A DNA stretch of 61,901 nucleotides, from contig JBEKNN010000015.1 of NCBI GenBank assembly GCA_049522755.1, forward strand, positions 1 to 61,901, in the 5' to 3' direction. The notes under the pieces were generated by a model. It was not told the DNA's origin and did not search any database. It worked only from the letters and a program-made list of their open reading frames with translations. The position numbers and the translations under genes are program-made. This DNA comes from PALSA-243 sp049522755. Lineage in GTDB: Bacteria > Acidobacteriota > Terriglobia > Bryobacterales > Bryobacteraceae. Every line of letters begins with the position of its first letter. Position 1 is the stretch's first letter. Positions 25,748 through 35,347 of the stretch are shown here, one piece after another.

Positions 25748-28700
25748 GTGAGGATTTTCAATGCCGCTGCGCTGGTGGTCTGTTTAGTCTCGCCGGCCCT
25801 CGCGCAGGAAACTCGCGGCACATTTTCCGGGACTGTAACGGACAGTTCAGGCGCCGTGATCACGGGCGCCACGGTCACTGTCACCAATGTCGGTACCAGG
25901 ACGGTCGCGCTGGCGACCACGAACTCGACTGGCTATTACGAGGTTCCGCTGCTGCTTCCCGGCAATTATGAAATGACGGTCGAATCCAAAGGATTCAAGA
26001 AGCTGCTCCGCTCCGGCTTGGTACTTGGGCTGGGCGAGCAACAGAAAATCGACCTCACGCTCGAAGTCGGCAATGCGGCCGAGTCCGTCACTGTCACCGC
26101 GGAATCGCCAATCCTCGACACCAGCACAACCGTTAGCGGTAAAACCCTGACTACCAGGGAAGTCATGGACCTGCCTATACTCGCCAACGACATTCTGGTT
26201 CAGGCGCGCATGGTGGCCGGAGTCCAGACTTCCGGGACCACCCAGTACCTGTCGGAAGGCCAGATCGGCGGCAGCTCGACCAGTTACTTTGCGGCGGGCA
26301 ATATCGGCGGCAACGAGTGGACTATGGACGGCGCCCCCTCAAACGGCGAGAGCCGCGACACGGCGTTCACGCCCCACACCGACATGGTGGAAGAATTCAA
26401 GGTGGAAACGAATAGTTTCGACGCCTCCTTCGGTCACTCGACCGGCCTCAACATCAATATGTCGACCAAGTCCGGCACAAATCAGGTGCACGGCACAAGC
26501 ACTTACGAATACTGGAGTGAGCAATGGGCGGCGGCGCCATATTTTATCCGGCAGAATTATGAGACCAGTCTCGCCAACGCCCGCGCGGCCGGCAACACAG
26601 CCCTCGTACAATCGATTGAAAGCCAACCGGAATACCCGAAGGGCCATTCCAACAACTTCGCCGGGACTTTCGGGGGACCCGTTTACATACCGAAAGTTTT
26701 CAATGGGAAGAACAAGCTGTTCTTTTTCTTTGCCTATAGCGGCGCGCGCGACGATATTCCGGCGCGTCCGAGCGACATTAACGACACCGTTCCCACCGCG
26801 CCTGAGCGATCCGGCAACTTCTCCGATCTGCTTCCACTGGGCGCGCAGTACATCATTTACGATCCCTTGAGCGTCACGCCGAATCCCAACAGCGCCGGGC
26901 ACTATATCCGCACGCCCTTCCCCGGCAACATCGTTCCCCAAAACAGATTCAACGATCCGATGTACGCGTACTACAACGCCGCTATTCCGCTGCCGAACAA
27001 CAATCCGTCCAGCCCAACCGCCGCGCCCCTGACTAACTTCCTGCCGCACTGCCAGGTCGATGACAATATATACAATGCCTTCGATAACAAGAACGACTAC
27101 AACCTGAACGAGAAGAACCGCTTCTTCTTTCGTTGGAATTGGAGTCACTACCGCGAGTTCTACGGCGACCCCACCTGCACCGGCCTGCTGACCACCGATG
27201 ACACCCGGCGTAACGTGAGTGGCGTGGTCGATTGGACCTTCGCGCCGACGAATGCGACCGTCATAGACGTGGCCATCGCGGCCAATCAATTCTTCATTCG
27301 AAACTACAACCTCGGGCTGATTCAGGAAACGCCAAGCACCGTCGGGTTGCCGTCTTACATGACGCAATACTGCCAGACGCAAAACGACTGCGCGCTTCCG
27401 GCCGTCAACCTTGGGGGTTCGTACTACTTATACAATGGCAGCACCTTTGGCCGCTCACTTTCCAGTTATCCGAAATACCGCACTCAGGGCATCAAGTCCA
27501 ACATTTCGCATGTTATGGGCAAGCATACCTTCCGCGCGGGCATCGATTTCCGGATGCAGCTCCTCCACAATGTCGGAGAGAACGGCAACGCCATGGGAAG
27601 TTTCACCTTCAGCAACACCTATACCCAAGCCACCGACAATGGCGCCATAGCCGCGGGCAGCCTCGGCTTGAGCTATGCGGCCTTCCAGTTAGGAATCCCG
27701 ACCAGTATGTCGGTCGACAACAATACCAGCATTACTGAGAGCAACCCCTATCTCGGCTTCTACGGGATGGACACATTTCGCGTCACGCGCAACCTCACCT
27801 TGACCCTCGGGCTCCGGATGGAATACGAAGCAGGCCCCACCGAGGCGTATAATCGCGCCATCGGTCCCTTCAACCCGACAGCACAGTTGCCCATCGCTTC
27901 GGCCGCCGAGGCCGCCTACGCCGCCAATCCTATCCCACAGCTTCCGGCCAGCGCTTTCACCGTCGTGGGGGGAGACTCCTACGCCGGCGTCAACGGCGTG
28001 AGCCCGCATTTGTGGCAGGGCGAGTGGATGCCGCTCCCGCGCGTGGCCGCGGCATGGCAGGTGACGCCGAAAACCGTTGTCCGCGCCGGCTACGGTATCT
28101 ACTACGATACTCTCAACGTTACTAACGAATCCGCCAATCAGAGCGGCTTCTCCTGTACCCAGACTAATGTCGCCAGCAGCAACTCCGGCGTCACCTGGAA
28201 CTATGGAAACCCGTATAATGGCGTTTCCATCCTCAGCAATCCGTTTCCTAGCATGGTTGGCGGTAACCCTCCGTGCGAGCCCTATGGAAGCGGGCTGGGC
28301 CCGATGTATCAGGTGGGCCGCGGCTTCACCTTCATACCTTATGATCGCGAGCACCCGCAGGTGCAGAGATGGCGGGCCTCGGTGCAGCGGCAACTGGGGA
28401 GAGACATGCTCGTCGAAGCCACTTACTGGGGTCAGTGGTCGAGCGATCTCGGCGTTACCCATGAGCTTGACGCGCTGCCCGCCCAATACTGGGAAACCGG
28501 ACTGGTCCGTAACAATGCCCAAAACAATATTCTGACGGCCAATGTCCCCAACCCGTTCTACATTGGCAATTTCGCGTCGCTCCAGAGCTCGAATCCGAAT
28601 CTCTATAACTATATGACCCAGCAGTCGTTCTACACCAGCTCGACGATCCAGGCCGAGCAACTGCTCCGGCCATTCCCGCAGATGAACGGACTTTTTGAAG

Positions 28701-29416
28701 CGGACGATCCGCTCGGGAGGAACCGGGTCAAAGCCCTCGAAGTCGATTTTAACCGGCGTATGTCGCATGGCCTCACGCTGAACGTATCCTGGTCGTGGCT
28801 GAGCGGGTGGGACAAGATGGTCTTCAACAATCAATTCGATCCCGTGCCCACCTGGTATCCGAGCAATAACTCGCGTCCGGAGCGAGTTACCATCAACGGA
28901 CTGTACGAATTGCCTTTTGGCGTGGGAAAGAAATTCTTGAACCACGGCATTCCCGCCGCAATCCTGGGTGGTTGGCAGCTTGCCGCAACGTGGGAATATC
29001 AGTCGGGCGATGTGATCAGTTGGGGTAACATCTACTACTATGGCAACATGGCCAACTTGGCTTCGACGCTGAACGATGTGCCGTCCAAAACCATATCCGA
29101 GTGGTTCAATACTTCGGCCGACTTCGAGCGCAATCCCTCAAATCAGCCGGCGTCGTATTCGGTGCGCGTCTTCCCGGAATACATCAACGGCGTGCGCGGC
29201 GACAAACTGCTGCAGACGAACGCCAACATCCACCGCTCAGTCAGGCTCTACGAAAGGATGACGCTGCACTTCCGTGCGGATGTGTTCAATGTGTTCAACC
29301 GCTCGCAGATGTCCGATCCGGATACGAACCCGAGTGACTCGACGTTTGGCCAGGTTCTGTCCGAGACAGGATCGCAGAATCGGTTCCTTCAGGTTCAGGC
29401 GCGCATTCAGTTCTGA
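25748..29416 (+). CDS. Oar-like TonB-dependent receptor 2
   Basis: 1222 residues starting at GTG with AGGAGG seven bases upstream. Signal peptide (AAALVVCLVSPALAQ), carboxypeptidase-regulatory domain (GTFSGTVTDSSGAVITGATV), plug (MDLPILANDILVQARMVAGV, GNEWTMDGAPSNGESRDTAF) and a long barrel finishing with VQARIQF. It is larger than its neighbours. It lies just upstream of genes for an enolase-superfamily dehydratase, a lactonase and a cupin protein, so it probably imports the carbohydrate-derived substrate that they process. Confidence 0.93.
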   Translation: MRIFNAAALVVCLVSPALAQETRGTFSGTVTDSSGAVITGATVTVTNVGTRTVALATTNSTGYYEVPLLLPGNYEMTVESKGFKKLLRSGLVLGLGEQQKIDLTLEVGNAAESVTVTAESPILDTSTTVSGKTLTTREVMDLPILANDILVQARMVAGVQTSGTTQYLSEGQIGGSSTSYFAAGNIGGNEWTMDGAPSNGESRDTAFTPHTDMVEEFKVETNSFDASFGHSTGLNINMSTKSGTNQVHGTSTYEYWSEQWAAAPYFIRQNYETSLANARAAGNTALVQSIESQPEYPKGHSNNFAGTFGGPVYIPKVFNGKNKLFFFFAYSGARDDIPARPSDINDTVPTAPERSGNFSDLLPLGAQYIIYDPLSVTPNPNSAGHYIRTPFPGNIVPQNRFNDPMYAYYNAAIPLPNNNPSSPTAAPLTNFLPHCQVDDNIYNAFDNKNDYNLNEKNRFFFRWNWSHYREFYGDPTCTGLLTTDDTRRNVSGVVDWTFAPTNATVIDVAIAANQFFIRNYNLGLIQETPSTVGLPSYMTQYCQTQNDCALPAVNLGGSYYLYNGSTFGRSLSSYPKYRTQGIKSNISHVMGKHTFRAGIDFRMQLLHNVGENGNAMGSFTFSNTYTQATDNGAIAAGSLGLSYAAFQLGIPTSMSVDNNTSITESNPYLGFYGMDTFRVTRNLTLTLGLRMEYEAGPTEAYNRAIGPFNPTAQLPIASAAEAAYAANPIPQLPASAFTVVGGDSYAGVNGVSPHLWQGEWMPLPRVAAAWQVTPKTVVRAGYGIYYDTLNVTNESANQSGFSCTQTNVASSNSGVTWNYGNPYNGVSILSNPFPSMVGGNPPCEPYGSGLGPMYQVGRGFTFIPYDREHPQVQRWRASVQRQLGRDMLVEATYWGQWSSDLGVTHELDALPAQYWETGLVRNNAQNNILTANVPNPFYIGNFASLQSSNPNLYNYMTQQSFYTSSTIQAEQLLRPFPQMNGLFEADDPLGRNRVKALEVDFNRRMSHGLTLNVSWSWLSGWDKMVFNNQFDPVPTWYPSNNSRPERVTINGLYELPFGVGKKFLNHGIPAAILGGWQLAATWEYQSGDVISWGNIYYYGNMANLASTLNDVPSKTISEWFNTSADFERNPSNQPASYSVRVFPEYINGVRGDKLLQTNANIHRSVRLYERMTLHFRADVFNVFNRSQMSDPDTNPSDSTFGQVLSETGSQNRFLQVQARIQF

Positions 29417-29495
29417 TTCAGTCGTGACTTAGTTCCTGCCGGACCCAATTTTGAGTACAATTGTGCTGCCAACCGGGCCAGGAGAGAAGACAGAG

Positions 29496-30761
29496 ATGAA
29501 TCGGAGATTATTTCTGAAGTCGATGGCGGCAGCGTCGGCCACCGCACTCGCGGGTCTGCGTCGCGCCGAGGCCGCCTTGTCGCCGGCGAAGATCACGCGC
29601 GTGCGAATTTACCAGCCACCAAACCTCAACCAGCTTTTCAATCAAAGCAATATGCTGTGTACGGTGGAGACCGACGCCGGCATCACCGGCATCGGCGAAG
29701 GCGGGTCCAAGGACACGCTGGAACAGTGCGCCGGAAGCCTGATCGGCAAGAACCCGTTCCAGATCGAAACCCTCTGGCAGACGATGTACATGGAATGGTT
29801 CTACCCGCCCGGCAGGGAGAAAATCCACGCGCTGGGAGCGCTCGATATGGCCTTGTGGGATATCAAGGGCAAAGCCTTCAAAGCGCCCGTGCATCAGTTG
29901 TTGAACGGTTCCCTGCGCGACTATATGGAGTGCTATCCCACTGGCGGGGTCGGCGGCGGTGGCGGCGGCGGACGAGGAGGCGCCGGGCGTGGGGGCGCCG
30001 GCGGCATGAGTTTGAAGGAGCGCGCCGCGGCTACCATTGCAGCCGGATATCGCGCCTACCGCATCGATGGAGGCATCGGCCTCAGTGGCAACGTCTTCGA
30101 TGTTCACCAGCGCGTCCGCGAGGTTGCCAAAGCCTGCAAAGAGGTCCGCGAAGGCGTGGGCGACAAGGGCGACTGGAGCATAGATTTTCACCAGAAGTTC
30201 GAGTTTCCCGACGCCCTTCGCTTATGCCGCTTGATCGAAGAGTACGAGCCTTATCTGGTGGAAGACCCGACGCGCGACGAACAGTTTCTGGCGGACATTC
30301 CGAAACTGCGCAAGATGACCACCTGCCCCCTGGCCGCCGGCGAAGAGTGGGGCCAACGCTGGAACTTCAATACGCTGGTGGAGAACCACGACATCGATTA
30401 CATCCGCGCTACCCTGCCCAATGTCGGCGGCATCACCGAGATGATGAAGGTAGCGGCGCTTTGCGAGACGCACGCTATAGGAATTGTTCCGCACTTCACG
30501 GGTCCCGTGTCTACCGCGGCGCTGGCTAACTGCCTGGCCACTTACCCGTGCCCCGTCTTGTTTGAGTACAACTATGGCGAGAGGCCGATCGATTACCTGC
30601 CGGAGTGTCTGGATTTCAAGGCGGGCAAGCTCTACACCAACGACCGTCCGGGATTGGGAGTCACTCTCGATTTGACCAAGGTGAAGCAGATCGGCGAAGT
30701 GACCACACCCATCAGCCGGCAGATTTACAAGCGCCCGGATGGCTCGCTCACTCACTGGTAG
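29496..30761 (+). CDS. Mandelate racemase / muconate lactonizing enzyme family dehydratase, Tat-exported
   Basis: 421 residues. The N terminus MNRRLFLKSMAAASATAL is a twin-arginine-type leader, so the enzyme probably acts in the periplasm, which is unusual for the enolase superfamily. The capping domain (CTVETDAGITGIGEGGSKDT) and barrel are recognisable, with metal-ligand-type residues in WSIDFHQKFEF, EYEPYLVEDP and AAGEEWGQRW, and a later HFTGPVS. It resembles galactonate-type acid sugar dehydratases. At about residues 145-168 a glycine-rich insert of about 20 residues interrupts the start of the barrel. It is followed by lactonase and cupin genes in the same direction. Confidence 0.88.
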   Translation: MNRRLFLKSMAAASATALAGLRRAEAALSPAKITRVRIYQPPNLNQLFNQSNMLCTVETDAGITGIGEGGSKDTLEQCAGSLIGKNPFQIETLWQTMYMEWFYPPGREKIHALGALDMALWDIKGKAFKAPVHQLLNGSLRDYMECYPTGGVGGGGGGGRGGAGRGGAGGMSLKERAAATIAAGYRAYRIDGGIGLSGNVFDVHQRVREVAKACKEVREGVGDKGDWSIDFHQKFEFPDALRLCRLIEEYEPYLVEDPTRDEQFLADIPKLRKMTTCPLAAGEEWGQRWNFNTLVENHDIDYIRATLPNVGGITEMMKVAALCETHAIGIVPHFTGPVSTAALANCLATYPCPVLFEYNYGERPIDYLPECLDFKAGKLYTNDRPGLGVTLDLTKVKQIGEVTTPISRQIYKRPDGSLTHW

Positions 30762-30770
30762 GAGAACGCC

Positions 30771-31781
30771 ATGAGAGAGAACACCATGAGAGCCTTAGCC
30801 CTAATCGGACTCGCGCTGGCGTCGATTCCCATGGCGGCCGGGCAGAAGATAACCACAGGTCCGCCAAAGCTCGAAGTAGACGCGGGCGCGCAGGAGGGTC
30901 CGTCCTGGGATCCGGCCGGCTATCTGTACTTCGTCGGCCGGAATCAAGTCTCCCGCCTGAATCTGCATGCGGGCGCGACGCAAGGGAAGGCGACACAAGG
31001 GAAGGTAGAGGTGTTCCTCGACAAAGTGGCCAATCCGAACACCTCCGTGGTGGATCCTCAAGGCCGCGTGCTGGTCTGTGAAGCCGGGGGGCGGCGAGTG
31101 ACCCGAACCGGGAAGGACGGCGCGACCGAGGTTCTTGCCGATAACTACGAAGGCAAGAAGCTCAACTCTCCAAACGACATCTCACTCGACTCCAAGGGCC
31201 GCATCTACTTCACCGATCCTCGCTACGGAAGAATGGATAACCTGGAGATTAAGGACGATGCCGGCAAGTTCATCGAAGGCGTGTACCGCATCGACGCACC
31301 GGGCAAGATCGCGCGCATTCTCACGCACGAAGTGGAACGGCCAAACGGCATCCTGGTCTCACCCGACGATCGCTACTTGTATGTGGCGGATAACTACAAC
31401 AACCGCGCCGGCGGCGCCCGCAAACTCTACCGGTTCGGTTTAAAGCCGGACGGCAGCATAGTTCCGGACAGCCGGGTGCTGATTTTCGACTGGAAGACGG
31501 GCCGCGGACCCGATGGGTTCAAAATAGACCGCAAGGGCCGCCTCTATGTGGCTGCGGGCAGAAACCGGGCCAGTCAGTGGGAGACCGCGGACGAGTTCAA
31601 GGGCGGCATCTATATACTTTCGCCGTCTGGCAAGTTGCTCGAGTTCGTGGCTTTTGAAAAGGACGAAACCACCAATTGCGCATTTGGCGGCCCCGATCTG
31701 AAGACTTTGTTCGTCACGTCCGCAGGCCAGTTGTGGAGCATCCCTGTCAATACGCCGGGACGCATTACCGCGAAAAGATAA
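30771..31781 (+). CDS. SMP-30 / gluconolactonase family protein
   Basis: 336 residues with a signal peptide (MRALALIGLALASIPMAAG, Met at 30786 or the upstream ATG at 30771, which has the better GGAGA site). The six-bladed propeller motifs are present: GPSWDPAGYLYFVG, LNSPNDISLDSKGRIYFTDP, RPNGILVSPDDRYLYVADNY and TNCAFGGPDLKTLFVTSAG. The family hydrolyses sugar lactones using a divalent metal bound by Glu, Asn and Asp residues of these blades. It starts 10 bp after the dehydratase, so the two form an operon with the cupin gene. Confidence 0.92.
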   Translation: MRENTMRALALIGLALASIPMAAGQKITTGPPKLEVDAGAQEGPSWDPAGYLYFVGRNQVSRLNLHAGATQGKATQGKVEVFLDKVANPNTSVVDPQGRVLVCEAGGRRVTRTGKDGATEVLADNYEGKKLNSPNDISLDSKGRIYFTDPRYGRMDNLEIKDDAGKFIEGVYRIDAPGKIARILTHEVERPNGILVSPDDRYLYVADNYNNRAGGARKLYRFGLKPDGSIVPDSRVLIFDWKTGRGPDGFKIDRKGRLYVAAGRNRASQWETADEFKGGIYILSPSGKLLEFVAFEKDETTNCAFGGPDLKTLFVTSAGQLWSIPVNTPGRITAKR

Positions 31782-31794
31782 GAGGTACTTACCA

Positions 31795-32679
31795 ATGAAA
31801 ACAATTCTGATTCTCCTAGCCGCTCTGGCATTGCCTTTGCCGCCTCGGGATCCGTTGACTCTACGGATTGGACACACCGACCCCAGTAAGTACACGCGCA
31901 GCCGCTCGCATGACAGTGCGGGAGATATGGCGTGTGAGGTGCTCCTGCCCGGCAATGCGCTGACTACTAACCTCGACTTCATCCATCGCTGCCAGATCAT
32001 GCCCGGCGGCGGCGTGGGTCATCACTTTCACAATCGATGCGAGGAGATGTTTGTCGTATTCGACGGCGAGGCGGAGTTCACCATTGACGGGCGAACGTCC
32101 GTATTGAAGGGAACAGTCGGCGCCCCGTGCCGCATGGGACACTCGCACGCCATCTACAATCCGTCGGACCATCCGGTCGAATTCATGAACATCAACGTGA
32201 CGGCCGTCAAGGGGCTATACGATGCCTTCAACCTGGGCGACGCGCGCACCAACGTTGCGAAAGATCCCATCCCCGTGTTCATGACTATGCGGCTCGATAA
32301 GGCGCTGCTGCGGCCGATGGAGAAGTATCGCGGTGGCGAAGGCACGGCGCAGTATCGCCGCGCGCTTGACCCCACTGTGTTCGAGACTAACTGGTCCTAC
32401 GTGGATCACCTGCTGCTGCCCCCGGGCGGTTCCGAAGGAGCACACCGGCATCCCGGAATCGAAGAGGTATATTTCGTCCTGAACGGCGCCGGCCAGGCGG
32501 TAGTGAATGGGGAAACCGCCGAGATTCACAAAGGTGACGCAGTGCCGGTCCTGTTGAACGAAGCGCACTCGTTCAAGAACAACAGTTCCCAGGATCTCGA
32601 ATTCATGATCATCGGGATCGCCAGCCAGAAGGGCGTTCTGGAGACAGTGCCCGCCGGAGGGCGGCGCGGCGGCCAGTAA
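31795..32679 (+). CDS. Double cupin-domain exported protein
   Basis: 294 residues with a short hydrophobic leader. Two cupin modules can be seen: the first around residues 68-100 (MPGGGVGHHFHNRCEEMFVV, GEAEFTIDG) and the second near 200-270 (LLLPPGGSEGAHRHPGIEEV, GAGQAVVNGETAEIHKGDAV, LNEAHSFKN). The His/Glu sets are those of a metal-binding cupin. Only 13 bp separate it from the lactonase stop. It may isomerise or oxygenate a sugar-derived acid, but cupins are too diverse to name the reaction. Confidence 0.85.
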   Translation: MKTILILLAALALPLPPRDPLTLRIGHTDPSKYTRSRSHDSAGDMACEVLLPGNALTTNLDFIHRCQIMPGGGVGHHFHNRCEEMFVVFDGEAEFTIDGRTSVLKGTVGAPCRMGHSHAIYNPSDHPVEFMNINVTAVKGLYDAFNLGDARTNVAKDPIPVFMTMRLDKALLRPMEKYRGGEGTAQYRRALDPTVFETNWSYVDHLLLPPGGSEGAHRHPGIEEVYFVLNGAGQAVVNGETAEIHKGDAVPVLLNEAHSFKNNSSQDLEFMIIGIASQKGVLETVPAGGRRGGQ

Positions 32680-32683
32680 ATCG

Positions 32684-32799
32684 TGGCGCACGCGCTCACG
32701 CGTGCAGCGTTCACAGTTTCCAGAAACCCTCGACGCTGGTGTTGATTCTGAAGCACTTGTGGGGCAGGTTGGTAACCTGCGGCCGATTGGTAATCGGCC
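32684..32799 (+). repeat. Mosaic hairpin element, copy 2
   Basis: In order: GTGGC then hairpin GCACGCG/CTCA/CGCGTGC (32688-32705), AGCGTTCACA, a small GTTTCCAGAAAC palindrome, the anchor TTGTGGGGCAG (to 32767), hairpin GCAGGTT/GGT/AACCTGC (32764-32780) and hairpin GGCCGATT/GGT/AATCGGCC (32781-32799). The anchors match the minus strand of 3655-3747 while the stems differ. It begins only a few bases after the cupin gene stop. Confidence 0.8.
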
Positions 32800-33120
32800 C
32801 GTCTTTGTCGAGCGGACGGCCTGTTCGCCAACGGTTCTTCCGCCAGAGACGCTCCCGAAAGGATCGTCTTTCGCTCGTATGAACGCGCTTGATCTCAGAC
32901 CCGAGTTACCAGTTCGTGATCGACCCATCGGGCCGCCAGTATATCGGGCTGGCGCGGAGCGCTCAAAGACCGGATCGGCTGCTCTCTCCGATCAGTCAAT
33001 TGATGTCCCGCCGGTCGCCGAATTGTTCGCCAACCGCGATGGGCCGGCGACCCAGTGGCCAGTTCCAGAAGTACTAACACTGCGCCGTAGATTCACGCAG
33101 CGGAGGTCTTAGAGTGACAC
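32800..33120. other. Spacer without a recognisable gene
   Basis: Open frames exist (for example one containing DPSYQFVIDPSGRQYIGLA at about 32895-32955) but they do not continue as a convincing protein and the longest runs through the hairpin element. It may hold a decayed short gene. No terminator or promoter could be assigned. Confidence 0.4.
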
Positions 33121-33864
33121 TCATTTCCCGTCCTGGACGAATACCAACTGGCCGAAACGGGCGGGAGCGTGAGGGTTAGGCTGCGCTTGCACCGGATCGG
33201 ACCACATGCTCAGACGGCGGTTGGGCTCCACTCCATCCCAGCGGTTCAGATTCGCCGTCCAGATAGTTCCGGGAGTGGGACGCTTCGCCAATTCCTCGAA
33301 ATTGACCCACGGGATGGCCACTTCGAGGCTCCAGCCCTGGTCTTGATCTCCGCGCGCGTTCAGAGTGCCGCGAATGGACGACGCCAGCAGTACGCCCTGC
33401 ATGTTAAAGCGCTTGAAGGCATATTTGGAATCCACCATCAGGTAGTCGTACAAGACCCCGCGGGCGTTCATTTCCAGGCCGAAATACACTGTAGTCTGTG
33501 AAGGTTTAGGGTTGACGAAAAACTCCACGGCATCGTCCATGTAAGTGGGTTCGTCGCGCTCGGTGCGCAGGGCGACGATGTCGGTATCCTCGCACTCGTA
33601 TCCCACATAGAGATAGTCGTCGTCCCACAGCAGCTTTGCCGTCGTCTTCTGTTTGGCGCCGGTCTGAAACTCCCAGGGGAAAATGAACTGCACGGCAGGC
33701 GCCGCGGCCCAGGCCTTGTCATCCAATTTGCCATCGATGACAATGCGTCCCGCCGCCCGCTTCACTTCGTAGCGCGGAATGGCCGGCTGTGCCAGCAGCG
33801 GCGCTGCGAATATCAGACAGGTCAGCGGAATTCGCATGCACGGAATTCGCGTAGACATAGACAT
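33121..33864 (-). CDS. CBM9-like (carbohydrate-binding family 9) exported protein
   Basis: 247 residues with a signal peptide (CMRIPLTCLIFAAPLLAQ). The mature part has GRIVIDGKLDDKAWAAAP, then KLLWDDDYLYVGYECED, DDAVEFFVNP and GWSLEVAIPW, the signature order of the CBM9-like/DUF1083 fold found in exported acidobacterial and planctomycete proteins. Such domains bind glucans or xylans. It has no catalytic partner domain. It is convergent with the sugar-acid operon and downstream of the winged-helix regulator gene in the same direction. Confidence 0.88.
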   Translation of the reverse strand: MSMSTRIPCMRIPLTCLIFAAPLLAQPAIPRYEVKRAAGRIVIDGKLDDKAWAAAPAVQFIFPWEFQTGAKQKTTAKLLWDDDYLYVGYECEDTDIVALRTERDEPTYMDDAVEFFVNPKPSQTTVYFGLEMNARGVLYDYLMVDSKYAFKRFNMQGVLLASSIRGTLNARGDQDQGWSLEVAIPWVNFEELAKRPTPGTIWTANLNRWDGVEPNRRLSMWSDPVQAQPNPHAPARFGQLVFVQDGK

Positions 33865-33891
33865 GGATAATGATACTCCCCGACACGGTTG

Positions 33892-35256
33892 TTAATTGCC
33901 GGACTCACCAGGCTGAATCAGTCGATAGGTCACAATCTGCGAGTTTCTGGCCGCCCCGGCGACGGCGCGGGTCTTCAACAGGATCTCGAAATAGTTCTCG
34001 CGGACGGCTTGCGGCCCGATCATCCGCGTCAGTTCCCGTGAGAAATCCTTGCCGGCAACCAGTTCTCCCGCGGCTTCGGCGCCTTCCATAGTGATGCCTG
34101 ACAGAATCAGGACCGATCCGTTATCACCGAGATTGGGCAGCAGCGCAATGTCCGCGTAAGTCTCGGCAGAGCCTCCGTTCTCGGTGGGTACATAGGTGGA
34201 TGGCTCGCCGGGCAACGGTCTCTTGCTGCGGAAGTAAAACCGGTGCGTGGCCTTATCCTCTTCAAAGGAAAAGTTCAACTGCGATTCGAAAAGCTGTACC
34301 CAGGGGACCCCCCGGCGGCTGCCGATCAGAACCAGATTCTGTGTCTTGAAATCGCGAATATTCAGGTGCCGTGCGTATCGGATCGGAGCGCGGTTGCCGC
34401 CGAAATCGCGGCTCAGCTCCACCAGCCTGGATGCGATATTGAGATCCGCCAGACTGGTGTACTGGCGTCCTGCGATGAGTTGGAGCGCGGAACGCAGATC
34501 CCCATCGGGAACCTTGTTCAGAAGTTCCTCCGGGTACTGTCGGCTGAGATAATCCGCCACCGAAATGTCGGTATGGAGAATGTCCTGAAGCATTACCAGA
34601 CAGGTATCGGCAACCACCACCCCCGCAGGTTGACCGCTGCCGAAAACCCGCGACCAAAACGGATCCTGCCGCGGAAACTGCGGCGCAGCGGCTTCGCTGG
34701 CGGTATGTGATGCCGCGGGCTTTAATGCCAGGTACAGGCAGATGATCGCCAGAATGCCCGTCGAGACCGAGAGAAGGAGGATCCAGGACAGCGGCCGGCG
34801 ATTTCCGGCTGCAGCCGGCGGCAGCGCATGATCCACCCTTGCCGGGACGGGATGGGGCGCCTCGGCGATTTCCGTTCTGGGCTCGAAGCTTGGGACGTAC
34901 GCTCCTTTAGGAACCGTGATCTGGACCGGTTCGTCCCTTCCGTCCGTGGCGAAATACTCGTCCAGTTTCTTGCGCAGGTGGCTGATCTGAACCCGGACGA
35001 TGTTGTCCTCGTGTGGGTTGAAATCCGGCTTTCGGCCGAGCGCGTTACAGCCGATTTCGAGCTCTCTAATGGTTGCCGCAGGATCGGTGAGCGCCCGCTT
35101 GCAGATGTAAATCAGGATGTCCTGCAACTGGGGAGCCTTGGTGAACTGACGGCTCGCAACGATGCGTAAAACCAAGGGCCAACGCCCATCGTTTTCGGGT
35201 GGCGACAGCGCGCCATGGTGGTTCAGCGTTCGGTTAGGATGGGTCTCCCCGGTCAT
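33892..35256 (-). CDS. Membrane-bound winged-helix transcription regulator with periplasmic sensor domain
   Basis: 454 residues. Residues about 30-130 form a winged-helix DNA-binding domain (IRELEIGCNALGRKPDFNPH, VRVQISHLRKKLDEYFAT, then VQITVPKGAYVPSF), the variant used by acidobacterial CadC-like regulators. One transmembrane helix follows at about 153-175 (SWILLLSVSTGILAIICLYL). The remaining 270 residues would be periplasmic and have no known fold that I can name. This layout suggests direct signal transduction from periplasm to DNA. It is divergent from TonB receptor 3, its most likely target. Confidence 0.8.
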   Translation of the reverse strand: MTGETHPNRTLNHHGALSPPENDGRWPLVLRIVASRQFTKAPQLQDILIYICKRALTDPAATIRELEIGCNALGRKPDFNPHEDNIVRVQISHLRKKLDEYFATDGRDEPVQITVPKGAYVPSFEPRTEIAEAPHPVPARVDHALPPAAAGNRRPLSWILLLSVSTGILAIICLYLALKPAASHTASEAAAPQFPRQDPFWSRVFGSGQPAGVVVADTCLVMLQDILHTDISVADYLSRQYPEELLNKVPDGDLRSALQLIAGRQYTSLADLNIASRLVELSRDFGGNRAPIRYARHLNIRDFKTQNLVLIGSRRGVPWVQLFESQLNFSFEEDKATHRFYFRSKRPLPGEPSTYVPTENGGSAETYADIALLPNLGDNGSVLILSGITMEGAEAAGELVAGKDFSRELTRMIGPQAVRENYFEILLKTRAVAGAARNSQIVTYRLIQPGESGN

Positions 35257-35305
35257 ACGTAGACCTGCTGCTGAATGAGTTTATCACTTTTGGCTGCCCC
35301 CCTCG

Positions 35306-35347
35306 TCACCAGGCGTCACCGGGGTCCATCGCCATCATCAGGCGTCA
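35306..35347. promoter_or_regulatory. Candidate operator: direct repeat of TCAYCAGGCGTCA
   Basis: TCACCAGGCGTCA (35306-35318) and TCATCAGGCGTCA (35335-35347) differ at one base and start 29 bp apart, about three helical turns. They lie just upstream of the winged-helix regulator gene in the 491-bp region it shares with receptor 3. A weaker CGTCAGGCG occurs near 35416. A site for the regulator itself is the obvious guess. Confidence 0.45.

Noticed and set aside
27689..28945. A 418-codon frame antisense to receptor 2
   Set aside because: The plus strand encodes a continuous receptor with conserved plug and barrel; the antisense frame has no domain.
32702..33112. A 136-codon plus-strand frame after the cupin gene
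   Set aside because: Its first third runs through the mosaic hairpin element and no start signal or domain supports it.
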